Positions 8,501-15,779 of a DNA stretch of 64,000 nt are shown here, one piece after another. Numbering within the stretch: position 1 is the stretch's first letter; each line of letters opens with the position of its first letter. Under the pieces are notes generated by a model. That model did no database searches, was not told where the DNA came from, and saw nothing but the letters and a program-made list of their open reading frames with translations. Origin of the DNA: an uncultured Eggerthellaceae bacterium (GTDB lineage Bacteria > Actinomycetota > Coriobacteriia > Coriobacteriales > Eggerthellaceae); contig CAJTXX010000001.1 of NCBI GenBank assembly GCA_910584145.1, positions 62,001 through 126,000 on the forward strand, read 5' to 3'. A program made the translations under genes and the position numbers.

Positions 8501-8605
8501 GCTGATGTTGCGGCGGCTGAGCTGGCTGCGGAAGGCGATTACGCTGCTGCGCAGGCTGCTGCCGAGGCATCCAGCGAGACGGCTGCGGCGCAGGAGGAGG
8601 AATAA
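5564..8605 (+). CDS. Molybdopterin oxidoreductase with C-terminal YD-repeat extension
   Basis: This is a 1013-residue catalytic subunit of the DMSO-reductase (MopB) superfamily. The N-terminus binds [4Fe-4S] through CYFCHANC (C19, C22, C26) plus C53 or C54. C145 in LLCWIPTF sits where members such as acetylene hydratase place the Mo/W cysteine ligand. Pterin-binding segments run to about residue 770. There is no Tat signal, so it should act in the cytoplasm. Residues about 800-950 carry aromatic repeats (YVDAYTGWRYD, VYYDQYRGYAYD, each followed by VDxxxGxxYTM) that the family normally lacks, then an Ala/Glu tail. Relatives include coriobacterial catechol dehydroxylases, but the substrate is not readable from sequence. 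The Fe-S subunit ATG overlaps its stop by one base. Confidence 0.9.
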   Translation: MAENPSIFDEDVQCIKSLCYFCHANCGVLAYVKDGDVIKIEGDPDYSSQGGLCCRGTSALLHVNHPARINHALKRVGAKGEGKWEQIPYDQAIQEVADRLNQIKAESGAEAVASAGGTTRTDDWARRRFLNQFGTPNGFHNALLCWIPTFMAETCVAGWSPFETDLGAARSLILWGMNPAASTLGGMHGYTDLKLNGLKMIVVDPRYSETASKADLWLPLRPGSDAALALAILHTIIFEGMYDINFVTEWCEGFDELQDHMVDYSPEWAEEITWLPAEKIREAARMYAMNKPGCIQWGCTWDQNGSTSTTASHALALIRAICGNLDIPGGDGMPGPALNFLTDEELELNECLPEEMKAKQIGSDKFKLTSWPGYQLISDNAVRKWGKTLPTEWFCEAHGPSVFKAILTGDPYQVRALICNATNPINSYGDAKMTLAALKACEFLVVVDYWMTPTALQADYVFPAAGALERPTIITHYGATDSLMGGRRAIQPKYDRHTDMVFWRKLGLACGQDPANWPWETEEEAYWAVIEPLGLPITEYNEFVDNVRMYFPPLHQTKYVQNGGFWTPSGKVECNSSILRELGYSGMPIYTGMAESELTTPEVAEEYPLVLTTGGGFMPYHHSEHFQMQGIRYLYPDPFFCINPEKAEELGIEQGDWCWIETRRGRIKMRAGVEPIVHPKVIMCPRGWWFPERDGAADPHNPFGCLESNVNTLTSVDDWDCDPMGGSWNNRGLMCKVYKCGELGGFTEEDSQFSIPGSAKEPGIHMTYSEMKTCREPIPFEQPTPTKEVPEGYVWTWQDDQLYQKGTGFKLDESGWLIDPKDKSYVDAYTGWRYDANQDCLVDITSGKKYTMDRQEIKELAGVRLYPGVETAPYEIASELLVWDAVKGYATFAGAAGEGKIYNPDTQWVLGIEDNVYYDQYRGYAYDPTDNTLVDMQTGIRYTMAYEQITGNDELPVNTVGAEVEAAGSTAAAEKAHIEADVAAAELAAEGDYAAAQAAAEASSETAAAQEEE

Positions 8606-9183
8606 TGACGAGATACGTTATGGTCATAGATCAGCGGCGCTGCATCGGCTGCCAGTCTTGCACGGTCGCCTGCCGCACGTGGAACGAGCTGCCGCTCGAC
8701 ATCGTGTACAACCCGGTGCTGACCGAGGGCGTGAAGGGCACGTGGCCCAACGTCCACCGCAACTGGATCCCCACGCTGTGCATGCACTGCGAGAAGCCGG
8801 CCTGCGTGCCGTGCTGCCCGACGGGCGCCAGCCAGCAGGATGCGGATGGCACCGTTTGGATCGAGTACGATAAGTGCATGGCCTGCCTGGCTTGCGTGAA
8901 CGCGTGCCCCTATGGCATGCGCGATCAGTCGAAGCTGCAGCCGCGCCTGCACCGCTTCGTGCGCAAGTGCACCTTCTGCCGCGACCGCCGCGAGAACGAG
9001 CCCGGGCGCGACCCGTACTGCGTGCAGACGTGCCACCAGAAGGCCCGTATCTTCGGCGACCTGGACGACCCGAATTCCGGGGTGTCGAAGCTGATCGGCT
9101 CCGCCGAGACCTTCCGCCTGCTGGAGGACATGGGCACCGGCCCGCAAATCTATTACATACCTGATCTGGGAGGTACGGCATAA
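8605..9183 (+). CDS. Four-cluster ferredoxin subunit (DmsB/PhsB type)
   Basis: This 192-residue electron-transfer subunit pairs with the preceding molybdoenzyme. Four cysteine motifs for [4Fe-4S] clusters are visible: CIGCQSCTVAC, CMHCEKPACVPCCP, CMACLACVNACP, and the split CTFC...CVQTC. This is the standard arrangement of DmsB/PsrB/PhsB-type subunits that wire a MopB catalytic subunit to a membrane NrfD subunit. Its ATG overlaps the upstream TAA and its own TAA overlaps the next ATG, so the three genes are probably translationally coupled. No signal peptide, so it is cytoplasmic. Confidence 0.93.
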   Translation: MTRYVMVIDQRRCIGCQSCTVACRTWNELPLDIVYNPVLTEGVKGTWPNVHRNWIPTLCMHCEKPACVPCCPTGASQQDADGTVWIEYDKCMACLACVNACPYGMRDQSKLQPRLHRFVRKCTFCRDRRENEPGRDPYCVQTCHQKARIFGDLDDPNSGVSKLIGSAETFRLLEDMGTGPQIYYIPDLGGTA

Positions 9184-10184
9184 TGAGACATCATTTCTGG
9201 GAGTGGCCGATCCCCACATACCTGTTCTTGGGCGGCCTGGGTGGCGGCATCTTCTGCCTTGCAGCCATCCTCACCTTCTTCGTGTTCCCCGGCATCGACG
9301 CCGTCCCGATGGCAATGGCATGGCCGGGCTTCATCGGCATCCTGTGCATCGGCCTGGGCACCGTCATGCTGGTGGTCGACCTGGGGCAGCCGATGGTGTT
9401 CTACCGCGCGTTCATCAAGAGCACGAGCGTGCTAGCATGGGGCGCCCGCCTGCTGACCGTGTGCGCCATCTTCAGCGTGCTGTGGTTCGCGAGCTACATC
9501 CCCTGGGATTGGTTCCGTCCCATCGCTGATTTCCTGGGCATCTTCCGCGGTTTCTCGCTGGCGGTGGCCGGCGTGTGCGGCACCTGCATCATGCTCTACA
9601 CCGGCATCTTCCTGTCCACCCTGAAGGCGCACGCCTTCTGGGCGACCCCGGCGCTGCCGGTGCTGTTCACCATCTCGGCGCTGTCGACGGCATGCGCTGC
9701 CATCTCGCTGTCTGTGGGCTGGTGGCCGGCTGATGGCTCGATCTACACCGAGGCTGGCTTCCTGAACCTGCTGGCTTCCGAGGAGTCCAAGCACCTGCTG
9801 CACATCGTCGATGTGATCCTGGTGGCTTGCGAGATCGTGGTGCTGCTGGTCATGGTGCTGTCGTTCCTCGGCGCGGGCAACAAGACCGCCAACAAGGTGG
9901 GCCACAAGTGGGTGCACGGCTCGTATGCTCTGGGCTTCTGGGGCGGCATGATCGTGCTCGGCCTGGGGCTTCCCGAGCTCATGTACATCTTCATGGATGG
10001 CACCATCGCATCTTCGGTCATCGCGCCGGTGCTGGTGCTGTGCGGTGGCTGCCTGCTGCGCTTCCTCGTGGTGTACAGCGACGAGCGCGCTCCGCTTCCC
10101 GGCGAGAACCAGTACTTCGAGAAGCTGGCGAAGCGCGATGCTGAGTTCGTGACCAAGTGGACCTACGGCGAGAACCTGTACTGA
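9183..10184 (+). CDS. NrfD/PsrC-type membrane quinone-linked subunit
   Basis: This 333-residue polytopic protein of the NrfD family has about eight or nine hydrophobic helices and the family's early WPIPTYLFLGGLGGG segment. Such subunits exchange electrons with the menaquinone pool and anchor the Fe-S/MopB pair at the membrane. Because the catalytic subunit lacks a Tat signal, the complex should face the cytoplasm. It ends the tightly coupled three-gene unit; a hairpin terminator follows before the next gene. Direction of electron flow cannot be told from sequence. Confidence 0.92.
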   Translation: MRHHFWEWPIPTYLFLGGLGGGIFCLAAILTFFVFPGIDAVPMAMAWPGFIGILCIGLGTVMLVVDLGQPMVFYRAFIKSTSVLAWGARLLTVCAIFSVLWFASYIPWDWFRPIADFLGIFRGFSLAVAGVCGTCIMLYTGIFLSTLKAHAFWATPALPVLFTISALSTACAAISLSVGWWPADGSIYTEAGFLNLLASEESKHLLHIVDVILVACEIVVLLVMVLSFLGAGNKTANKVGHKWVHGSYALGFWGGMIVLGLGLPELMYIFMDGTIASSVIAPVLVLCGGCLLRFLVVYSDERAPLPGENQYFEKLAKRDAEFVTKWTYGENLY

Positions 10185-10196
10185 GCAGCTCGCATG

Positions 10197-10213
10197 ACGG
10201 GCTCGCAGCCCGT
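10197..10213. other. Small hairpin after the NrfD gene
   Basis: Seven-base perfect arms (ACGGGCT / AGCCCGT) around a 3-base loop, 13 bases after the stop of the NrfD gene. It may slow polymerase or protect the mRNA end. A stronger terminator follows at 10237. Confidence 0.4.
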
Positions 10214-10236
10214 GCATATGGTCCTATTGCAATGGA

Positions 10237-10267
10237 GGAGGGGAGCCGTCCGGCTTCTCTCCTTCTT
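10237..10267 (+). terminator. Intrinsic terminator or attenuator inside the locus
   Basis: Bases 10237-10248 and 10251-10262 pair over about 11 bp including two G-U pairs, followed by a short T-rich run (TTCTT). It ends 8 bases before the ribosome site of the next gene, so the CCG gene probably depends on read-through or an unseen promoter. Confidence 0.55.
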
Positions 10268-10284
10268 GGTTGATGGAGGTCCGC

Positions 10285-11346
10285 ATGGAGGATTTCGTAT
10301 TCATTGATGCGCTGACCGGCGATGGCATCGGGTTGGTGTACGACGGCGGGGGCGCTACGCTCACCCGCGGCGACGGCACCCCGCCCGCATGCGAGTCGGT
10401 GTTCTTCCCGGGGTGCTCGTTTTTGAACTATGCGATGCCGCTCGTGTCGGCGGTGTACGATACGCTGCTCGATGCGGGCACGGTGGACGGCATCTCGGTG
10501 CTCTGCTGCGGCAAGATACTCAGCTACGAGCCCGAGGGCGATGCGCTGCGCGCGAGCTTCGAGGATGAGCTGCGCGATGCGGTGGCCAAGACGTCCATCC
10601 GCCGGTTCGTCTGCGCGTGCCCTAATTGCGTGAAGGCGCTGCGCGAGGCGTTCGCGACCGATGAGCGCACGCGCGGCATCCAAGTGGATGTGCTTCCTCA
10701 GGTGCTGGCCGATATCGGCTATCGGCTCGACAAGGCCGCATGCGCGCGCCTCGTGAAAGGCGACGAGGAGGCTGACGTGCTCTTCTGCGTGCACGATTCG
10801 TGCCCCGATCGCCATGCGGGCGATTTCGCACGCGGTCTGCGGGCGCTGATCCCTGAGGGCATGGGGGCCGACCCCGCGCATTGCCGCGAGCGCTCGGTGT
10901 GCTGCGGCTCGCTGCCGCGCGCTGCCGGGAAGTTCGAGCAGGCCGACAAGTGCGCCGACCTGAACGGGCGCGAGGCGCTCGATGTGGGCGCTGACGCCAT
11001 CATAACCGCCTGCGTCAGCTGCGATTTCCAGTTGAACATGGCGCAGCCCCATATCCAGTGCGTGCATTATCTGGAGATGCTCTACAGCTGGAGGATAGAC
11101 TGGGCGAGCACCGGCGCCACGATGAAGCTGCGTTTCCTGTTCGATGACACGCTGGGCGCCATCGAGAAGGCCGGCAGCCAGCGGGCTTTCGCCGGCATGG
11201 GCGGCGCGGCCACGGTGGCCGATGCGCAGACCGACGCGCTGGTGGGCGAGGGGATGGATCCCGCGAGCATCGACGCGCAGGCGTCCGCTGATGTCGCTTT
11301 CAGCAACCGCGATGTCGACCAGATCGGTGAGGATGGCGCCCGATGA
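10285..11346 (+). CDS. HdrB/GlpC-like protein with two CCG domains
   Basis: This 353-residue protein carries two cysteine-rich CCG domains, the fold that holds noncubane or [4Fe-4S] clusters in heterodisulfide reductase HdrB and glycerol-3-phosphate dehydrogenase GlpC. Domain 1: FFPGC (C44), CCG (C74-C75), CACPNC (110-115). Domain 2: DSC (C173), CCG (C206-C207), ACVSC (C243, C246). A tail of about 100 residues without cysteine clusters follows. ATG 10285 is preferred to TTG 10270 because GGAGGT is at 10275-10280. It overlaps the next molybdoenzyme by ATGA, suggesting it is that enzyme's electron partner. Confidence 0.82.
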   Translation: MEDFVFIDALTGDGIGLVYDGGGATLTRGDGTPPACESVFFPGCSFLNYAMPLVSAVYDTLLDAGTVDGISVLCCGKILSYEPEGDALRASFEDELRDAVAKTSIRRFVCACPNCVKALREAFATDERTRGIQVDVLPQVLADIGYRLDKAACARLVKGDEEADVLFCVHDSCPDRHAGDFARGLRALIPEGMGADPAHCRERSVCCGSLPRAAGKFEQADKCADLNGREALDVGADAIITACVSCDFQLNMAQPHIQCVHYLEMLYSWRIDWASTGATMKLRFLFDDTLGAIEKAGSQRAFAGMGGAATVADAQTDALVGEGMDPASIDAQASADVAFSNRDVDQIGEDGAR

Positions 11347-13589
11347 CGACGAGCACGCGCAAGACGAACTGCCATTTCTGCGGATACCTCTGCGGCCTTG
11401 TGGCCACGGTGGAGGACGGGCGGGTGGTGCACCTCAAGCCCGACCCGAGCCGCTACCCCTACGATGAGCGCATCCTGGCTGGATGCCATCGGTGGAAGAT
11501 GAACCTCGATGTGCTCGACGGCGCCGACCGGGTGAACCATCCGCTGCGGCGCTGCGGCGAGCGCGGCGCGGGCGCATGGGAACGCGTGACGTGGGACGAG
11601 GCGCTCGACGACATAGCGGCGCGCTTGGCTGCGCTACGTGAGGAGCACGGCGCAGGCGTGCTGGCATCCATGATAGGAGGGCCGCACACCTCGTTCTGGC
11701 CGCTGCACCGCTTCATGACGCTGTTCGGCTCGCCCAACAACATGGGCATCGGGCAGATATGCTGGAATCCGCGCATCTGGATGGATGTGGTGACGTTCGG
11801 CTGGACGGTGGAGGCCGACCTGCGGCCCGAGACCGGCTGCGCGATCATCTGGGGCACGAACCCTGCCGAATCGGACAACTCCGTGTTCTGGCGCGCGCTG
11901 TTGGCAGCCGGGCGCTCGGAGGGCACGAAGCTGGTGGTGATAGACCCGCGCCTGACGCGCACAGCGAAGGCGGCCGACCTGTGGCTGGCGCCGCTGCCCG
12001 GCACCGACTGCACGCTGGCGCTCGCCATGCTGAACGTCATCATCGGCGAGGGGCTCTACGACGCCGCGTTCGTGGATGAATGGTGCCATGGGTTCGATGA
12101 GCTGGCCGACCATGTGCGGCCTTACACGCCCGAGCACGCCCAGGAGGTCTGCGGCGTGCCGGCGGACGATGTGCGCACCGCTGCGCGCTGGTTCGCCGAG
12201 CGGCGCCCGAGCGCGCTCGTGTCGGGCCGCGGCATCGACCAGGTGGGCGAGTCGGTGGCGCCGACGCATCGTGCCATCTGCTGCTTGCGCGCCATCACCG
12301 GCAACTTGGATGCGCCCGGCTCGTGCGTGCTGGCCGAAGGGAGCGACTTCATCCCCGAGGCCGACTTGGAGCTGACGCTCGAGCATATGGACGAGCTGTC
12401 GGCGCTGTGCCTGAACACCGCGAGCACGCCTTTGCAGAGCTACGAGGGCTTCGCGAAAGTGGAGCGCCTCACCGAGCGGGCGGGGCGCAAGCTGCCGGTG
12501 CGCTATCTGACATCGGCTCACCCCGACCTGGTGCTGAGGGCGATGGAGACGGGCGAGCCGTATGCGGTGCGCGCGCTCATCGTGGAGGCCACGAACCCGC
12601 TTCTGACCTACGCCGATACCCACCGGGTATACGACGCGCTCATGGGGCTCGACCTGATCGTGGTGCTCGATTACTACCTGACCCCCACCGCTCAGATCGC
12701 CGATTATGTGCTGCCTGCGGCTGGCGCTATCGAGCGCCCGACGTTCCAAGCGCATGGCGGCGTGGGCAACATAGCCTACGGCGGCGCGGCGGCGGTGCGC
12801 CCTTACTACGAGCGCAAGACCGACTACGAGGTGTTCCGCGAACTGGGGTGCCGTTTGGGCCAGCAGGAGTGGCCCGCCGCCACGTTCGAGGAGGCTTGCG
12901 CCGACACGCTCGCGCCTGCGGGCATGTCGTGGGAGGAATACTGCGAGCAGGGTCTGTACTTCAGGCCACCGGGCTATCTGAAGCACCTGATGAGCGGCGA
13001 TGACGGCCGCCCGCACGGGTTCGCCACCACCACCGGCAAGGTGGAGCTCGCAAGCGAGCTGCTCGGCGAGCTGGGGGGCCAGCGCCTGCCCGAGCCGGGA
13101 GCAGCGCGCACGCTGTGCAGCGATGCGTTCGCCGAGGCGCGCGAGGAGGAAGGCTGGCAGCGCCTGGGGCTGATGACCGGTGGGCGCAAGCAGCCGTACA
13201 ACGCCTCCATGTACCTGAACAACGCTCGCTTGCGCGCCATGCGCCCGTATCCGGAGGTGGAGATGGCGGCAGCGACGGCGGATGCGCTTGGGGTGACCGA
13301 TGGAGATAGTGTACTATTGGCAACTGACAATGGAGAGGCGCGCTTCCGGGCGCGCATCATAGAGATGCCGGAGGGCCTGGTGCATGCCGATTACGGTTGG
13401 TGGCACCCGGAGTGGGGCGCCGATGCGCGGCTCGGCGGCATGTGGGAGAGCAATATCAACTGCCTGACCTCGTGTTCTCTCGACCAGGCGGAGCCGCTCA
13501 TCGGCACCTGGTCGTACAACGCGCTGGATTGCATGGCACGGAAGATCGACGATGCGCTCAGCTGGGAAGAGCCGGGCGCCGAGAGCTAA
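11343..13589 (+). CDS. Second molybdopterin oxidoreductase
   Basis: This 748-residue MopB-superfamily protein has an N-terminal [4Fe-4S] site (C10, C13, C17, C48; NCHFCGYLC) and a candidate metal-ligand cysteine C140 in GQICWNPR. It then follows the usual pterin-binding domains, including AIIWGTNPAES and a C-terminal molydopterin dinucleotide-binding segment with MTGGRKQPYN. It is clearly related to, but 265 residues shorter than, the enzyme at 5564, and lacks the repeat tail. No Tat signal. Unlike the first enzyme it has no Fe-S/NrfD pair directly behind it; the overlapping CCG gene upstream is the obvious redox partner. Substrate unknown. Confidence 0.88.
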   Translation: MTTSTRKTNCHFCGYLCGLVATVEDGRVVHLKPDPSRYPYDERILAGCHRWKMNLDVLDGADRVNHPLRRCGERGAGAWERVTWDEALDDIAARLAALREEHGAGVLASMIGGPHTSFWPLHRFMTLFGSPNNMGIGQICWNPRIWMDVVTFGWTVEADLRPETGCAIIWGTNPAESDNSVFWRALLAAGRSEGTKLVVIDPRLTRTAKAADLWLAPLPGTDCTLALAMLNVIIGEGLYDAAFVDEWCHGFDELADHVRPYTPEHAQEVCGVPADDVRTAARWFAERRPSALVSGRGIDQVGESVAPTHRAICCLRAITGNLDAPGSCVLAEGSDFIPEADLELTLEHMDELSALCLNTASTPLQSYEGFAKVERLTERAGRKLPVRYLTSAHPDLVLRAMETGEPYAVRALIVEATNPLLTYADTHRVYDALMGLDLIVVLDYYLTPTAQIADYVLPAAGAIERPTFQAHGGVGNIAYGGAAAVRPYYERKTDYEVFRELGCRLGQQEWPAATFEEACADTLAPAGMSWEEYCEQGLYFRPPGYLKHLMSGDDGRPHGFATTTGKVELASELLGELGGQRLPEPGAARTLCSDAFAEAREEEGWQRLGLMTGGRKQPYNASMYLNNARLRAMRPYPEVEMAAATADALGVTDGDSVLLATDNGEARFRARIIEMPEGLVHADYGWWHPEWGADARLGGMWESNINCLTSCSLDQAEPLIGTWSYNALDCMARKIDDALSWEEPGAES

Positions 13590-13599
13590 GGAGCGATAC

Positions 13600-14466
13600 G
13601 TGGCTGAGAGGAAGCAAGCGCTGCTGGTGTTCAGCAAGCCGCCCATACCGGGCCTGGTGAAGACGCGCATGACGGAGAAGCATGGCGGGTTCTTGACCGA
13701 CGAGCAGGCGGCGCAGTTCTTCAAGCTGTGCCTGTACGATGTGTGCGAGGCCAGCATGCAGGCGCTGATGGAGCTGCAAGCTGAGAACGACGCGCTCACG
13801 GCGGCCGACCCGGATGCCGATGCCATCACGTACGATTTCTTCATCTCCACCACGCCGCAGTCGAACCTCGAGCTGATGCGCGAGACGTTCGAGGCACTGG
13901 CCCCATGGCCGATGGAGATACACTACATCACCGACGAGGGCGCTACGTTCGACGACCACTTCGATGACGCGTTCCGTCAGATATTCGCCCAGGGCTACGA
14001 GCATATCGTGTCGGTGGGCGGCGACATACCCACCATGCCGAAATCGCACGTGACGCAGGCTTTCAAGTGGCTCGATTTCTACCACGCGCAGGGCACGCCG
14101 GGCTTCGTGTGCGCGCCGTGCCAGGAATGCGGCACCTCGCTCGTGGGCTTCTCGTCCGACACGCCCATCGACCATCAGGGCGTCTACTACAACACCGATG
14201 GTGTGGCGGCGCTCGACGCGTATATGGCCAAGACCGCGGCCAAGGGCATACCGGTATCGTACTTCTCGCCGGTGGCCGACATCGACGAGAAGGTGGACCT
14301 TGCGCACGCGATATCGTGCATGCGCGCCATCGAGCAGGCGGCCCAGCATCAGGCGGAGCTGTTCGTGCCGCGCCGGGTGCTGCGGTGGGTGGACCTGATG
14401 GGCATCACCGTGTGCACGCCGCCGAACGAAGAGCACGACCCGCGCCAATACATCGACCAGGAGTGA
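13600..14466 (+). CDS. DUF2064 / TIGR04282-type transferase
   Basis: This 288-residue protein has a GT-A-like nucleotidyl/glycosyltransferase fold. The N-terminal FSKPPIPGLVKTRM matches the family's nucleotide-binding opening, and VSVGGDIPTMP is the usual metal/nucleotide aspartate region. Members named TIGR04282 are known for sitting beside radical SAM enzymes, and one follows here directly. GTG at 13600 is chosen because AAGGAG is six bases upstream and it starts right before the conserved N-terminus. Its stop lies 2 bases before the radical SAM start. The transferred group is unknown. Confidence 0.75.
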   Translation: MAERKQALLVFSKPPIPGLVKTRMTEKHGGFLTDEQAAQFFKLCLYDVCEASMQALMELQAENDALTAADPDADAITYDFFISTTPQSNLELMRETFEALAPWPMEIHYITDEGATFDDHFDDAFRQIFAQGYEHIVSVGGDIPTMPKSHVTQAFKWLDFYHAQGTPGFVCAPCQECGTSLVGFSSDTPIDHQGVYYNTDGVAALDAYMAKTAAKGIPVSYFSPVADIDEKVDLAHAISCMRAIEQAAQHQAELFVPRRVLRWVDLMGITVCTPPNEEHDPRQYIDQE

Positions 14467-14468
14467 CG

Positions 14469-15779
14469 ATGCGCACGTATCTGCATGAGACGGGTGCGCT
14501 CTGCCCGCAATGCCTGAAGGAGCTGCCGGCCGAGGTGTACGCCGACGCCGACGGCGTGGTGTGGATGAGCCGCACCTGCCCCGAGCATGGGCTCTTGGAG
14601 ACGCGCATGTGGCCGGACGCCGAGCACTATGAATGGCTGCGCACCCATGCGTTCCCGAAGGTGGCGCCCGAAGGCACCGAGCCCATACGGGCCGCATGCC
14701 CCTTCGGCTGCGGCACGTGCGCGCGCCACGAGCGGCGCGGCACGCTGCTCGAGATCGAGGTGACCCGCAACTGCAACCTGCATTGCCCGGTGTGCTTCGC
14801 CAGCTCGGAGAGCGGGGAGTACGACCCCACCCTCGACGAGATCGGTGCGATGTACGACGCGATCGAGCGCGCTGTGGGAACCGATGGAGCCGTGCAGCTG
14901 ACCGGTGGCGAACCGACCTGTCGCAAAGACCTGCACGAGATCGTGTTCATGGGCCGTGCGAAGGGCTTCTGGGGTATCGAGGTGAACACGAACGGCCTCG
15001 TGATAGCCCAGCGCCCCGGCTATCTCGAGGAGCTCGTGGCTGCGGGCCTGACGGGCGTGTACCTATCCTTCGACGGGCTGACGGGCGATGTGTATGAGGC
15101 CACATGCGGCCGCGACATACTGGATGTGAAGCTGCGCGCCATCGAGCGCTGCCGCGAGGTGGACATACAGGTGGTGCTCTCCGTGGCGGTGGTGGCCGGT
15201 CTCAATGACGGCCAGCTGGGCGATATCCTGCGCTTCGCGTTGGAGAACTCCGACGTGGTGGCCGGAGTGGCCCTGCAACCTGCGTTCACGTCGGGGCGCT
15301 TCGATGCGACGCGCGCGCTGCCGATGAGCTCGGGCGATGTCATCTTCGCGCTGGCCGAGCAGTCCGATGGGCTGCTGGATGTGCACGATATCTGGCCCCT
15401 CGGTTGCTCGAACCCGCTGTGCGACACGGGCGTGTTCTTGGTGAAGAGCGCCGATGCCGAGCATGCGAGCGGCTTCTACCCGGCCACCCGGCGCATGACG
15501 CAGGAGGAGTACCGGGAAGGCTATAGCCCCGACTCGCCGCAGGGTTCGGTGTTCTTGGACATCCTGCACAAGAAGGGCGTGGCGGTCGACGATGGCGTGT
15601 CGGTCATCATCATGAACTATATGGACGCGGTGAACATGGACACGCAGCGCCTGCGCGAGTGCTCCATGATGGTGGCTGTGCCCGATGGCCGTGCGATACC
15701 CTTCTGCTCGTATCATCTGACCGACGCGGCGGGCAAGCGCGTGTACCCGCCCTGGTGCAAGGAAGAGATAGATGTCTGA
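14469..15779 (+). CDS. Radical SAM enzyme of the tetraether-synthase / MJ0619 type
   Basis: This 436-residue protein has the radical SAM cluster site CNLHCPVC (C102, C106, C109) in an EVTRNCNLHCPVCFAS context and the SAM-binding GGEP. An added N-terminal cysteine region (C12, C15, C37 in TCPEHG, then CPFGCGTC at 77-84) is the signature of archaeal tetraether lipid synthase Tes and MJ0619, once proposed as a pterin methyltransferase. That region holds extra Fe-S clusters. AGGAG precedes ATG 14469. It is translationally linked to both neighbours (2-base gap upstream, 8-base overlap downstream). Pterin or lipid modification are both possible. Confidence 0.82.
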   Translation: MRTYLHETGALCPQCLKELPAEVYADADGVVWMSRTCPEHGLLETRMWPDAEHYEWLRTHAFPKVAPEGTEPIRAACPFGCGTCARHERRGTLLEIEVTRNCNLHCPVCFASSESGEYDPTLDEIGAMYDAIERAVGTDGAVQLTGGEPTCRKDLHEIVFMGRAKGFWGIEVNTNGLVIAQRPGYLEELVAAGLTGVYLSFDGLTGDVYEATCGRDILDVKLRAIERCREVDIQVVLSVAVVAGLNDGQLGDILRFALENSDVVAGVALQPAFTSGRFDATRALPMSSGDVIFALAEQSDGLLDVHDIWPLGCSNPLCDTGVFLVKSADAEHASGFYPATRRMTQEEYREGYSPDSPQGSVFLDILHKKGVAVDDGVSVIIMNYMDAVNMDTQRLRECSMMVAVPDGRAIPFCSYHLTDAAGKRVYPPWCKEEIDV

